From an uncultured Collinsella sp. (GTDB lineage: Bacteria > Actinomycetota > Coriobacteriia > Coriobacteriales > Coriobacteriaceae), in assembly GCA_900541055.1 (NCBI GenBank), contig UQHZ01000030.1, positions 1 through 18,805 on the forward strand: a stretch of DNA of 18,805 nt. Reading direction: 5' to 3'. The position numbers and the translations under genes were made by a program. Positions within the stretch are counted from its first letter, which is position 1. Each line of letters starts with the position of its first letter. Below are positions 1-7,939 of the stretch, in pieces. The notes under the pieces are model-generated. The model had not been told where the DNA came from. It ran no database searches and was given only the letters and a program-made list of their open reading frames with translations.

Positions 1-44
1 CACCCTAGAGTTCGTCGGCAGCGTCAGATGTGTATAAGAGACAG
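1..44 (+). other. Untrimmed Nextera i5-side adapter (artefact)
   Basis: Bases 12-44 match the Nextera Read 1 adapter, ending in the 19-bp Tn5 mosaic end (26-44). The eight bases before it (4-11, CCTAGAGT) match, from memory, Nextera XT i5 index S516, and CAC before that fits the flow-cell oligo. This is library-preparation sequence, not genome. Biological sequence begins at 45. Confidence 0.98.
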
Positions 45-1005
45 TCTCTAGGCCAAAGAGTCTAAGAACAGATTTATTTCGCGCGGCATTAGCCTTTGGA
101 AAGATCTCAACAAATGGGGTGCCGAGATTGATACAAAAAGCAGTGCCGTGGAATGAATCCGTGTATACGCAAGATGCATCCCTAAACAGCGCAAGGAAAT
201 CCTCCAGGGGCGGAAGAACGACCTGTTTTCCTACCCTTCTCCTAAACGTAGGGCAAACACTTACAATCTCAAGATTGGAGCCAGCGGTCTTATCTTTAAC
301 GTACTGCAGCATATCTGAATCAGGATGGAGGTTATAGACGAGGGCGTAGGGCTTTTCAACGGGAGCCTTTTTACTGGCAATCTTGTTCCACTCGGAGCGA
401 TTGAGAAGCAGGGTCGGATCCAAAACCTGCTCAGCTTTGAGACCGTAGCTCTCAACGATATCCTTACCTGAATCCTCGCGGACGGAAATGGCATCGTAGC
501 GCTTGAGCCAGTTACCAATTTGCGACTCATACCCCTTTACAACGCCACCACGTCCAAAACTAGCGGCGTAGGATACGACCTTCTTTCCCTCGACCTTAGA
601 AAGCCCGTCCCAAAAGAATACCGGATCTAGAGAGCCATCGCCAAGTTCGTTCCAGACCTGATCGCTGCCAGTCAAATAGATATCTGTGTTAGGCAGCAAG
701 GCGTCGATACTTGTTTCATCACAATGCGGAGAAAGAGTCAGATACTGCTCTCTCATGCTCTTAAAACGCTTCTCACCTGCACTGTACAGCAAACGCCAAA
801 CCGTGTTCCTATAGATGCGATGAGGCAGAGACCTACCTTCTGAATAACGCTTCACAAGAGAATCAAGGGTCTCAGCGCATCTCCGATAGTCAACAACAAC
901 AGGATCGTACCCCAAGTTTTTAACAACTTCTTGCGTAGCATAAGCCTGGAGGACAGACCCGTAGTTGAGAACGTTATGACGAGTAATAATTGAAACTTTT
1001 TTCAT
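45..1005 (-). CDS. Polysaccharide pyruvyl transferase family protein (3' end cut by contig end)
   Basis: My hand translation gives 320 residues from MKKVSIITRHNVLNYGSVLQ to the adapter junction with no stop, so the C-terminus is missing (the family usually runs to roughly 360-400 residues). Family features are LTGSDQVWN at about residues 111-119, SYAASFG at 145-151, SVRE at 174-177 and TDSFHGTAFCINLGTPF near 282-298. Such enzymes transfer pyruvate from phosphoenolpyruvate to form ketals on exported polysaccharide sugars, in the cytoplasm or at the inner membrane face. The ATG at 1003-1005 is preceded by a purine-rich GAGAGG and lies 10 bp after the Wzy-like gene, so it is translated as the distal known gene of the operon. 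The substrate sugar cannot be read from sequence, and some members of this family have other roles. Confidence 0.88.
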
Positions 1006-1015
1006 TGCATCCCTC

Positions 1016-2191
1016 TCAAGAAACGGAAAGTGTGTCTCTATTCCGAAATATGGAATAGCTGATTAAAACTAGGAGCGGGTTATAGTCGACAGCCAAAGCA
1101 GTCGACTCACAGAATCCAAATAATGCAACATAGAGAGCAAGAACCATAAGGGACCCATCATCGAAATACTCCTCGGGCGCTCTTACATAAAGTAGTATTA
1201 AACCGATTAATAAAAATGAAGTAGGAATAAACCCGTAATTGATAAGCCAAAGTGCCCAAGCATTATCAATCGTGAGCATGGCATAAGAGGACCCTGTCCA
1301 GACCGTAGCCCCAAGAAGCATTGAGCCATTACCAAAAGGATGTATCAAATAATGCTCAAATAGATACCACATTGAATAAATACGGTTGCTAAGAGACTCA
1401 CTAAAAGCCATTAATATGCCATTAGAAGGAGAAAAGACAAAGAGCAAAATTATAGTTAATAGAAAGGAACCGATAATAAGGCCAAGGCATATCCTTGACT
1501 TACTAGCCCTAGCAAAAGAATGCCTTCTAATATAACAATAAAATTGGAAACAAATCAGCACCAGAAGGTACAGCTCCGCAGTCCTTGAGTTGGCGACCAT
1601 CTCAAGGAAAGAAACCGAAGCAACAGTTAAAAGTGCCGAAAGAAAGGGTTCTTTATTCCAACGCAGATAAACAACACACGTACATATACGAGCCAAAACA
1701 GCACCGAGAGCATTTACCTGATTAAAGCCGAGCGAATGGCGTACCCTCGTTTCGCCGGGACGAATTGAATCAATCGAACTGATTGATCCAGAAATCAAAC
1801 CAAACGCAACGATTAAAAAAACTAGAACAGTTACAGCCAAGACGATCTGCGTCAACCGGCGAACATCAATATCGTTCCCAGCAATAATAAATAAGCAGAC
1901 AGAAAGGGGCATCCACGACTTAGTAACACCTAAAGTAATTAGCGCTGCAAGAAAAACGACGCCTGAACAAACTAAGGCTTCAGTTGAAAATCGAATACTG
2001 AAAAACCGTACTAGGAGCAGGATGAGCATGAGTACATTGGCTATTTTGCCAATCGTGTCCATCGGGACTCCAAACATGTACACATAATTCGTACGCTCCA
2101 TTAAATGAAAAAAACAATACATAGTAAAGGCTGCGTAATAACAAAAATCAGCAGCATTTACCTTCAGGCTTTCCTTGAAATCAGTCATCAT
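1016..2191 (-). CDS. Wzy-like polysaccharide polymerase / O-antigen ligase-type membrane protein
   Basis: This is a 391-residue, strongly hydrophobic protein with roughly ten membrane segments and short basic loops, and a larger periplasmic-type loop around residues 265-310 (SNRIYSMWYLFEHYLIHPFG). The TRVRHSLGFNQVNALG stretch and the LIHPFGNGS motif resemble the Wzy/O-antigen ligase superfamily, whose members polymerise or ligate lipid-linked repeat units outside the membrane. These proteins diverge so far that identification rests on topology and on the surrounding glycosyltransferases. The gene is the most AT-rich of the cluster, consistent with a variable locus. Two consecutive ATG codons (2186-2191) leave the start ambiguous by one residue; the nearest SD-like sequence (GAGGGG) is unusually far upstream. 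It starts about 50 bp after the GT2 gene. Confidence 0.78.
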   Translation of the reverse strand: MMTDFKESLKVNAADFCYYAAFTMYCFFHLMERTNYVYMFGVPMDTIGKIANVLMLILLLVRFFSIRFSTEALVCSGVVFLAALITLGVTKSWMPLSVCLFIIAGNDIDVRRLTQIVLAVTVLVFLIVAFGLISGSISSIDSIRPGETRVRHSLGFNQVNALGAVLARICTCVVYLRWNKEPFLSALLTVASVSFLEMVANSRTAELYLLVLICFQFYCYIRRHSFARASKSRICLGLIIGSFLLTIILLFVFSPSNGILMAFSESLSNRIYSMWYLFEHYLIHPFGNGSMLLGATVWTGSSYAMLTIDNAWALWLINYGFIPTSFLLIGLILLYVRAPEEYFDDGSLMVLALYVALFGFCESTALAVDYNPLLVLISYSIFRNRDTLSVS

Positions 2192-2241
2192 TTTTATGAA
2201 ACAGCCCCTCGAGTAGTTTCAATTAGCTCTAAGGTTAAGCG

Positions 2242-3246
2242 TTAGCGAAGCAATCCAAGACCTCGGGCCACGCAACAGAACAAGCTGAATGCGCTTTTTC
2301 CAAAATAAGCAACAAAGGCCGCAAAGCGCTCACGCGGCCTAGCTTCTCTATCTCTAAGAACGGTCTTTCGATGTAGAGACAGCACCGACCACAACAAATC
2401 CTCATCTTGAATTTGCCTCGAATGATTTTTTTTAGTTGGAATCTGCGCAAACACCATCCTACAAACAGAAAAGCAGCGCGAGGCGGCGGCTTTACTTAGA
2501 TCCGGATACCAATTACAAATATCGCGGTAGAGCTGATCGGCAATTATCAATGCGGACTCGCCTTTAATGTGTCGATATTCTTGCCTGATAATGCTGTTGC
2601 TTCTCATACGATATGCATACAACTCACGACAATCGACAACGGCAACGGAATCGACCTTGTGAATTATCTTATAGACGCTAGCGAGATCCTCGTAATACAG
2701 TCCCTTAGGGAACGGGTCACTGCCCAGTGGCGCCTTTGCGTAAAGGCGCCACGGGGCACCGGTGTCCAGCGTCTGATATAACATCAGACGCTGGATATCG
2801 GGCGAAGGCAGTGCCTTCGCGGGCGCCACGGGGTCAAGAGAATCCACCAAAGGGCAAGCATCACCATCATTGAACGGCTTACCAAATGGAATAGCAGATA
2901 TCTGACATCCCGTATCGTGGCAGGCATTTAAAAGAGCTTCAATAAAAACAGGAGAAATGTAGTCGTCGCTATCAACAAAAGAAATCCAATCGCCCCGAGC
3001 AATACGCAGTCCTGCGTTGCGGGCATCAGAAAGCCCACCGTTTTCCTTATGCAAAACGGTGGTGCGGTCATCTTTCGTAGCAAGAACGTCACAAAGCTCG
3101 CCAGATCCATCGGTCGATCCGTCATCGACAAGAATAATCTCAATGCTACGATAGCTTTGACGGCAAATGCTATCAAAGCACTCTTGCAGATAAGACTTAA
3201 CGTTATATACCGGCACAATCACCGATACCAAGTTGCTGTTAGCCAT
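2242..3246 (-). CDS. Glycosyltransferase family 2
   Basis: The 334-residue protein opens with the GT-A fold signature VSVIVPVYNVKSYLQECFDS. It has DDGSTDGS at residues 41-48, GLSDARNAG near 71-79 and the metal-binding DSDD at 92-95, all expected of a family 2 inverting transferase using a nucleotide sugar. YYEDLASVYK in the second half is the acidic motif common in capsule GT2 enzymes. It would add one sugar to the lipid-linked repeat unit at the cytoplasmic membrane face. Its ATG directly follows the stop of the GT4 gene (zero spacing), implying translational coupling. Donor and acceptor are unknown. Odd feature: three successive perfect or near-perfect hairpins at 2721-2820 lie inside the coding sequence (see findings). 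Confidence 0.92.
   Translation of the reverse strand: MANSNLVSVIVPVYNVKSYLQECFDSICRQSYRSIEIILVDDGSTDGSGELCDVLATKDDRTTVLHKENGGLSDARNAGLRIARGDWISFVDSDDYISPVFIEALLNACHDTGCQISAIPFGKPFNDGDACPLVDSLDPVAPAKALPSPDIQRLMLYQTLDTGAPWRLYAKAPLGSDPFPKGLYYEDLASVYKIIHKVDSVAVVDCRELYAYRMRSNSIIRQEYRHIKGESALIIADQLYRDICNWYPDLSKAAASRCFSVCRMVFAQIPTKKNHSRQIQDEDLLWSVLSLHRKTVLRDREARPRERFAAFVAYFGKSAFSLFCCVARGLGLLR
2721..2833. repeat. Three tandem hairpins inside the GT2 gene
   Basis: The first stem pairs 2721-2737 with 2742-2758 (16 of 17 pairs, 4-nt loop). The second pairs 2765-2777 with 2783-2795 (13 of 13, 5-nt loop). The third pairs 2802-2809 with 2813-2820 (8 of 8). A 12-bp word, GGCGCCACGGGG, occurs at 2745 and again at 2822. 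On the coding strand these two copies are read in different frames, so protein conservation alone does not explain the repeat. Confidence 0.85.
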
Positions 3247-4353
3247 CTAATTCCTTGAGTAGAGATCTAGGTATTTACGAGTTAGTCGCTCGCCTTGCAA
3301 GTCAATGTTGTAATCGGCGAATTGCCCGCTTGAGATAGACAATCGACCCTCATACGAGTACGGCAAGAGCGAATCGATTTCATCGGCCCACACGACAGGG
3401 TTGTCAATCGGCAAGAACTTGCATTCCCCCGTTACGTCAACTTCACGCGTAATTGCATCACTCAGCAGGCACGGCAGGCCAGACACCTGTGCCTCGACGC
3501 CGACGAGGCACAGGCCTTCGTAAAGGCTTGGCAGAACGAACGCGTCGAACGCCTGGTACAAACGATTGACATCGCTTCTCTGCCCCAGAAACTTAACGCA
3601 ATCGGTAAGACCGCGTTCGTCCACCAAGGCCTTTACGGAGGCCCCGGCTTCGCCGGAGCCAACAAGCAGCAGGACGGCATCGTCGCGGCACTTTGCTACC
3701 TCGGTAAAAACGTCAATCAAAAACGCATGGTTCTTCTGTGCAGTAAAACGTCCCACATGCCCAATGGCAAACTGGTTTCCGACGAGGCCCAGGTCGGCTC
3801 GCGCTTCCGCGCGAGCCTCCGCATCGAAGCGGAAGCGATCCAAATCAATTGCGTTATATACGACCTCGAAGTGTGCATCTTTACCGAAAAGCCATTCACC
3901 GGCGAATTTACTACATGCAAATCGGTGTGTTGGATACCGATTCGACTGCGTTTTCAGCACAGACTTCAGTGCGTTCTTGGCATACTCCCCCTTACCACTC
4001 GTAGAGTGGCTATGGGCGATACGCACGGGGACACCCGCCTTCTTCGCGGCGCGAAGCGGAAAGACCGAAAGCGCGTTGATGTGACTGTGGACAATCTTCC
4101 AGCTCTCTTGCTTAAAGAGGCGCTGAAGCTCTCGCTGGTATTCAGCTACATGCTGATAGGGCGGTATCTCAAAGACCCTGCCACCGAGCGATTCGATCTC
4201 GTCACGGGGAACAAGCGTCGAATCGGAATCAACAAGAAAGTCAAACTGCACTTTACCGCGATCGATGTGACGATAGTAATTCATAACGACAGCTTCGACG
4301 CCGCCACCAACCATCTTGCCAACAACCTGAGCCACCCTAACCGGTTCAGTCAT
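3247..4353 (-). CDS. Glycosyltransferase family 4 (GT-B fold, EpsF-like)
   Basis: This is a 368-residue GT-B enzyme. The N-terminal domain has the glycine-rich loop VGGGVEAVV at 15-23 and HSHINALS near 89-96. The C-terminal domain has GRFTAQKNH at 201-209, a nucleotide-sugar-binding stretch VLPSLYEGLCLVGVEAQ, and the EX7E pair E279/E287 typical of retaining GT4 enzymes. Closest in style to the EpsF-type transferases of Gram-positive exopolysaccharide operons. It adds a sugar to the growing undecaprenyl-linked unit in the cytoplasm; the sugar is not predictable. Its ATG abuts the TAA of the sugar transferase upstream (TAAATG), so the two are coupled. GC content is higher than in the distal genes. 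Confidence 0.92.
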   Translation of the reverse strand: MTEPVRVAQVVGKMVGGGVEAVVMNYYRHIDRGKVQFDFLVDSDSTLVPRDEIESLGGRVFEIPPYQHVAEYQRELQRLFKQESWKIVHSHINALSVFPLRAAKKAGVPVRIAHSHSTSGKGEYAKNALKSVLKTQSNRYPTHRFACSKFAGEWLFGKDAHFEVVYNAIDLDRFRFDAEARAEARADLGLVGNQFAIGHVGRFTAQKNHAFLIDVFTEVAKCRDDAVLLLVGSGEAGASVKALVDERGLTDCVKFLGQRSDVNRLYQAFDAFVLPSLYEGLCLVGVEAQVSGLPCLLSDAITREVDVTGECKFLPIDNPVVWADEIDSLLPYSYEGRLSISSGQFADYNIDLQGERLTRKYLDLYSRN

Positions 4354-5154
4354 TTAGCAAGCACCTCCACCGGTAAAGACCTCAACGACCGTGAGGAGAA
4401 CAATCTTCAAGTCCGTGATGGGGCCGCGCTTGGCGATGTACTCCAAATCACGGCGGACCATGCCGTCGAAGTCGGTATCGTTGCGGTCAGTCACCTGCCA
4501 CCAGCCGGTAATGCCCGGCTTCACAGCCAAGCGCTGCAGGTCGTACTCGGTATACTCCGCGACCTCGTTGGGCAGCGGCGGGCGCGGGCCGACGACGGAC
4601 ATCTGACCCATGAACACATTCAGGAACTGCGGGAACTCGTCGATGGAGTGCTTGCGGATGAACTTTCCAATCTTGGTGACACGCGGGTCATTCTTCATCT
4701 TGAACATGGCGCCGGCGATCTCGTTCTGCTCCCTGAGCTCGGCGAGGCGCTCGTCGGCGTCCTTGTACATGGAGCGGAACTTCCACATGCGGAAGGTAGT
4801 CAAACTACCGTCGGGACGGGTGCGGCCAACGCGGATCTGACTATAGAAGGGGCTGCCCTCGCTCTCCAGTCGGATGGCCGCGGCCAGCACCAGGCTGGGC
4901 ACAGCGATGACGACGAGCACGGCACCGCTGAACACGATGTCGAATGCGCGCTTCACTGCCCTATATGCCAAGCGCGAGCGGTCCCAGTCCATGATGGATT
5001 GCATGGCCTTGTAACGGCCGGCGCCCTCGCGCCGGTCCATGGCCTGGGCAATCAGTGCCGCCCCCGCAGGCGCACAGCTCTTTGTTACTTCTTTAGCAGC
5101 CACAGTCAAAAATACATCCCCGTTCCCCAGGGATCCCCCAATCGGTAAATTCAA
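4354..5154 (-). CDS. Initiating sugar-phosphate (undecaprenyl-phosphate) transferase
   Basis: A polyprenol-phosphate phosphoglycosyltransferase of the bacterial sugar transferase family (small, monotopic type). After a variable N-terminus there is RAVKRAFDIVFSG and a hydrophobic segment at about 72-95, then KFRSM at 125-129, DPRVTKIGKFIRK at 157-169, the catalytic-core SIDEFPQFLNVFMG and SVVGPRPP at 186-193, and PGITGWWQV near 213-221. It moves a sugar-1-phosphate onto undecaprenyl phosphate, the committed first step of the pathway. The start is uncertain. The longest frame begins with TTG and no good SD; TTG at codon 16, GTG at codon 18, or ATG at codons 39 or 51 are alternatives, and the conserved region begins only at about residue 64. 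The AAGGGAGA after the LoaP stop is 28 nt from the TTG, too far for a normal SD. Confidence 0.93.
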   Translation of the reverse strand: MNLPIGGSLGNGDVFLTVAAKEVTKSCAPAGAALIAQAMDRREGAGRYKAMQSIMDWDRSRLAYRAVKRAFDIVFSGAVLVVIAVPSLVLAAAIRLESEGSPFYSQIRVGRTRPDGSLTTFRMWKFRSMYKDADERLAELREQNEIAGAMFKMKNDPRVTKIGKFIRKHSIDEFPQFLNVFMGQMSVVGPRPPLPNEVAEYTEYDLQRLAVKPGITGWWQVTDRNDTDFDGMVRRDLEYIAKRGPITDLKIVLLTVVEVFTGGGAC

Positions 5155-5187
5155 AAATGCGAACGAATTGCCAGTGCAACGTCTCCC

Positions 5188-5778
5188 TTACGTTTTGCTG
5201 GGGACGTCCAGCGCAAGCAGCTCCCTAAAAGTGGAGTCACCCTCGCCCACGTCTACCAGGCACCAGCGTTTATGACGGTCGATCTTTTTAACGCGGGCCT
5301 CTTGCCCCACCAAGGGACCCTGCTCTATGTGCAACACGCCGTCTTCTATGCGGGCTACGCTGTTGCGCACCACACCGTCGTCGTCCAGTACGCTGCGGTA
5401 CCAGTCCTGTGCATCGTCCGGCATGGGCATGTACGCCCGCTCCCTACTACCGGCGATGCGACAGCCAAAGCTCAACTGGGCCAGGGCCCTATCGAGCGCG
5501 GCGGCATCGCGCGTGGCGACGAAGAAGTATTCCTTGTACATGGGTTTGGTTTGGAGCGACCAAGCGCCGTCCCGCTTAAACCAGAACTCCTTTTGCATCA
5601 CAAAAGCGTCCTGCATCAGCTCGTGCGGGATAATGCGGCGGACCTTTTCGCAGGTTTCGCGCTCTTTACCGTTGGGGGTGTGGACCAGATACCAGCGGAC
5701 GCGGCCATGCTGGCTGTTGGTGGTGACGCCGTTAAATGCGCCCGGCAGCCGCTCTTGGCGCCGTGCCGTCTGTTCCAT
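5188..5778 (-). CDS. loaP: LoaP-type NusG paralogue (transcription antiterminator of the polysaccharide operon)
   Basis: From the ATG at 5776-5778 this is 196 residues: a variable N-terminus, an NGN domain (about 27-105, RWYLVHTPNGKERETCEKVR and the aromatic KEYFFVAT near 82-89) and a C-terminal KOW domain (about 150-185, QGPLVGQEARVKKIDRHKRW). NusG paralogues of the LoaP class bind RNA polymerase and allow it to read through terminators in long polysaccharide or secondary-metabolite operons. Its position as first gene before a sugar transferase matches that role. I chose the ATG because AGGGGG lies 6-7 nt upstream; an in-frame GTG 11 codons earlier has no SD. Housekeeping NusG is less likely because secE/rplK neighbours are absent. 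The symbol is assigned by class, not by alignment. Confidence 0.8.
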   Translation of the reverse strand: MEQTARRQERLPGAFNGVTTNSQHGRVRWYLVHTPNGKERETCEKVRRIIPHELMQDAFVMQKEFWFKRDGAWSLQTKPMYKEYFFVATRDAAALDRALAQLSFGCRIAGSRERAYMPMPDDAQDWYRSVLDDDGVVRNSVARIEDGVLHIEQGPLVGQEARVKKIDRHKRWCLVDVGEGDSTFRELLALDVPSKT

Positions 5779-5952
5779 CTCTCGCCCCCTTTTCTTGTCT
5801 CCGCGATGCACGCAAATGCAGGGGCGTTTAGAACAGGCTTCTCGCTCGCAGCTAGGCGCAGTCGCAAAAGTACAGGTTTTTGTAGAGGGGTATGGAGATG
5901 TACCTACTAGCAGTACATTTTGCGTAATCTGGGCAAACGCTGATTAATTGCT
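5779..5952 (-). promoter_or_regulatory. Untranslated leader of the polysaccharide operon
   Basis: About 165 nt separate the predicted transcription start (near 5946) from the loaP ATG, with no supportable gene. It contains a small inverted repeat TGTAC/GTACA at 5899-5917. It also holds two copies of a GTACA-plus-T-tract word (5870-5882 and 5913-5923) related to a third copy upstream of the promoter (5988-5999). LoaP proteins studied elsewhere act through leader RNA hairpins, so a recognition element may lie here; none is obvious to me. Confidence 0.45.
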
Positions 5953-5981
5953 CGTATAATGTCGTCTGTCGAAAGATACAA
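5953..5981 (-). promoter_or_regulatory. Predicted sigma-70-type promoter of the polysaccharide operon
   Basis: Read on the minus strand there is a -35 TTGTAT (5976-5981), a 17-bp spacer and a -10 TATACG (5953-5958). It lies just after the terminators that close thrS and before the loaP leader, which is where a separate operon promoter is needed. Confidence 0.6.
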
Positions 5982-6004
5982 AAACTTGTACATTTTTGCA
6001 CAAC

Positions 6005-6034
6005 AAAAAAAGCCGCTCTAGCAGCGGCTTTTTC
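6005..6034. terminator. Intrinsic terminator (bidirectional)
   Basis: Stem AGCCGCT (6011-6017) / AGCGGCT (6023-6029), five-base loop, with an A-run on the left and a T-run on the right, so it could work in either direction. On the minus strand it is the second terminator after thrS, directly upstream of the polysaccharide promoter. Confidence 0.85.
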
Positions 6035-6044
6035 TCGTTTGGGC

Positions 6045-6085
6045 ATGAAAAAAGGCGACTGTCCTTTGTGGACGGTCGCCTTTGT
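6045..6085 (-). terminator. thrS intrinsic terminator
   Basis: Arms 6051-6064 and 6070-6083 pair over 14 positions with one G-U, leaving a five-base loop. On the minus strand the stem is followed by a run of six T. It begins about 20 bp after the thrS stop. Confidence 0.9.
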
Positions 6086-6105
6086 TAATTGTTGTGAAGT
6101 TTGCC

Positions 6106-7869
6106 TTAGGCGCGAGTCTTGATCTCCTCGAGCACCTTGGCCACAAACTCGTCAACGCTCATCTGAACGGTCTCGTTGGAGCGATCGCGGACTGAGATGT
6201 TGCCGGCCTCGACCTCCTTCTCGCCCAGGATGAGCATGTAGGGCACGCGGTCGATGCTGCGGGCCTCGCGGATCTTGTAGCCGATCTTCTCGTCGCGGTC
6301 GTCGCAGACCACGCGAATGCCGGCCTCCTCCAGCTTGGCGCACACCTCGTGGGCGTAGTCGCGGCTCTTCTCCGAGACGGGAAGCGCCTTGACCTGCACG
6401 GGAGCCAGCCAGGTGGGGAACTTGCCCGCAAAGTGCTCAATCAGAATACCGATGAAGCGCTCGATGGAGCCAAAGCACACGCGATGCAGCATGATGGGAC
6501 GCTTCTTGGTGCCGTCGGCGTCCACGTACTCCAGGTCAAAGTTGAGCGGCATCTGGAAGTCGAGCTGGACGGTACCGCACTGCCAGGTACGGCCGAGCGA
6601 GTCCTCCAGGTGGAAGTCAATCTTGGGGCCGTAGAAGGCGCCGTCGCCCTCGTTGACCTCGTAGTCCATGCCCAGCTTCTCCAGAGCGGTGCGCAGGCCC
6701 TCCTCGGCGCGAGCCCAGTCCTCGTCCGAACCCATGGAGTCCTCGGGGCGGGTGGAAAGCTCAACGTGGTACTTAAAGCCAAACTTTTGGTATACGGAGT
6801 CGATGAGGTTGACCACGCCCACGATCTCGTCGGTCAGCTGGTCGGGACGCACAAACAGGTGGGCGTCGTCCTGGTTAAAGCAGCGCACACGGAACAGGCC
6901 GTGCAGGGCGCCGCGAAGCTCGTGACGGTGCACCAGGCCAATCTCACCGGCGCGAATGGGCAGCTCGCGATAGGAGTGCGGCTTGGAGGCGTACACCAGC
7001 ACGCCGCCCGGGCAGTTCATGGGCTTAATGCAGTACTCCTCGTCGTCGATGACGGTGGAGTACATGTTGTCCTTGTAGTGGTCCCAGTGGCCCGAGGTCT
7101 TCCACAGCTGCTTGTTCATGATGAGCGGCGTGGAGATCTCCACGTAGCCGGCCTTGTGGTGGATCTCGCGCCAGTAGTCCAGCAGCGTGTTCTTAAGGAT
7201 CATGCCGTTGGGCAGGAAGAACGGGAAGCCGGGGGCCTCGTCGCGCATCATAAAGAGGTCCATCTCGCGGCCGATCTTGCGGTGGTCGCGCTTCTTGGCC
7301 TCCTCCAGCATGTGCATATGCTCGTCGAGCTCTTCCTTGGTGGCAAAGGCGACGCCGTTGATGCGGGTGAGCATCTTGTTGTCCTTGTCGCCCTTCCAGT
7401 AGGCGCCCGAGACGCCGGTGAGCTTAAAGGCCTTCAGCGCCTTGGTGTAGCAGATGTGGGGGCCGACGCACATATCGATGTAGTCGCCCTGCTGGTAGAA
7501 GGTGATGCGGGCGTCGTCGTCCAGGTCGCCGATGTGCTCGACCTTGTACTTCTCGCCGCGCTCCTCCATAAGTGCGATGGCCTCGGCGCGGGGCTTCTCG
7601 TACACGGTGAACTTGAGGTTCTCCTTGACGATCTTCTTCATCTCGGCCTCGATCGCGGGGAAGTCGTCCTCGCTGATCTTGACGCCCTCGGGCAGGTCGA
7701 CGTCGTAGTAAAAGCCGTTGTCGGTCGCGGGGCCGTAGGCAAAGTCGGCCTCGGGATAGAGGCGCTTGATGGCCTGCGCCATGATGTGCGCGGCGGAGTG
7801 GCGGATGACGTGCGTGACCTCGTCCTGCGGGAGCTCGGCCACCGAACCGTCATTGTAGAGTGCCTTCAT
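6106..7869 (-). CDS. thrS: Threonyl-tRNA synthetase lacking the TGS domain
   Basis: A class II synthetase charging tRNA-Thr with threonine. From ATG 7867-7869 it is 587 residues against about 640 in the standard enzyme. The protein starts almost directly at the editing domain, with HSAAH at 24-28 and CVGPH at 134-138, so the N-terminal TGS domain is absent. The catalytic core shows NCPGG (C286), the class II motif 2 region HRHELRGALHGLFRVR (314-329), H337 and H462, matching the Cys-His-His zinc ligands of characterised ThrRS. A C-terminal anticodon-binding domain follows (about 490-587). The longer frame (ATG at 7941) is rejected because its start overlaps the -10 box. The chosen ATG has GAGAGGAG about 11 nt upstream. 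It has its own promoter and terminator. Confidence 0.96.
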   Translation of the reverse strand: MKALYNDGSVAELPQDEVTHVIRHSAAHIMAQAIKRLYPEADFAYGPATDNGFYYDVDLPEGVKISEDDFPAIEAEMKKIVKENLKFTVYEKPRAEAIALMEERGEKYKVEHIGDLDDDARITFYQQGDYIDMCVGPHICYTKALKAFKLTGVSGAYWKGDKDNKMLTRINGVAFATKEELDEHMHMLEEAKKRDHRKIGREMDLFMMRDEAPGFPFFLPNGMILKNTLLDYWREIHHKAGYVEISTPLIMNKQLWKTSGHWDHYKDNMYSTVIDDEEYCIKPMNCPGGVLVYASKPHSYRELPIRAGEIGLVHRHELRGALHGLFRVRCFNQDDAHLFVRPDQLTDEIVGVVNLIDSVYQKFGFKYHVELSTRPEDSMGSDEDWARAEEGLRTALEKLGMDYEVNEGDGAFYGPKIDFHLEDSLGRTWQCGTVQLDFQMPLNFDLEYVDADGTKKRPIMLHRVCFGSIERFIGILIEHFAGKFPTWLAPVQVKALPVSEKSRDYAHEVCAKLEEAGIRVVCDDRDEKIGYKIREARSIDRVPYMLILGEKEVEAGNISVRDRSNETVQMSVDEFVAKVLEEIKTRA

Positions 7870-7939
7870 GGGTATGTTTTCTCCTCTCGGATGCCTGATG
7901 CAAGTGCGTGCGATGCGCTCGGCGTTTTTGACTTGCATC

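Noticed and set aside
3727..5148. 473-codon plus-strand open frame
   Set aside because: It is antisense to the GT4 and sugar transferase genes, both clearly identified by conserved motifs.
5852..6046. 64-codon minus-strand frame
   Set aside because: It begins inside a transcription terminator and covers the polysaccharide promoter; no SD.
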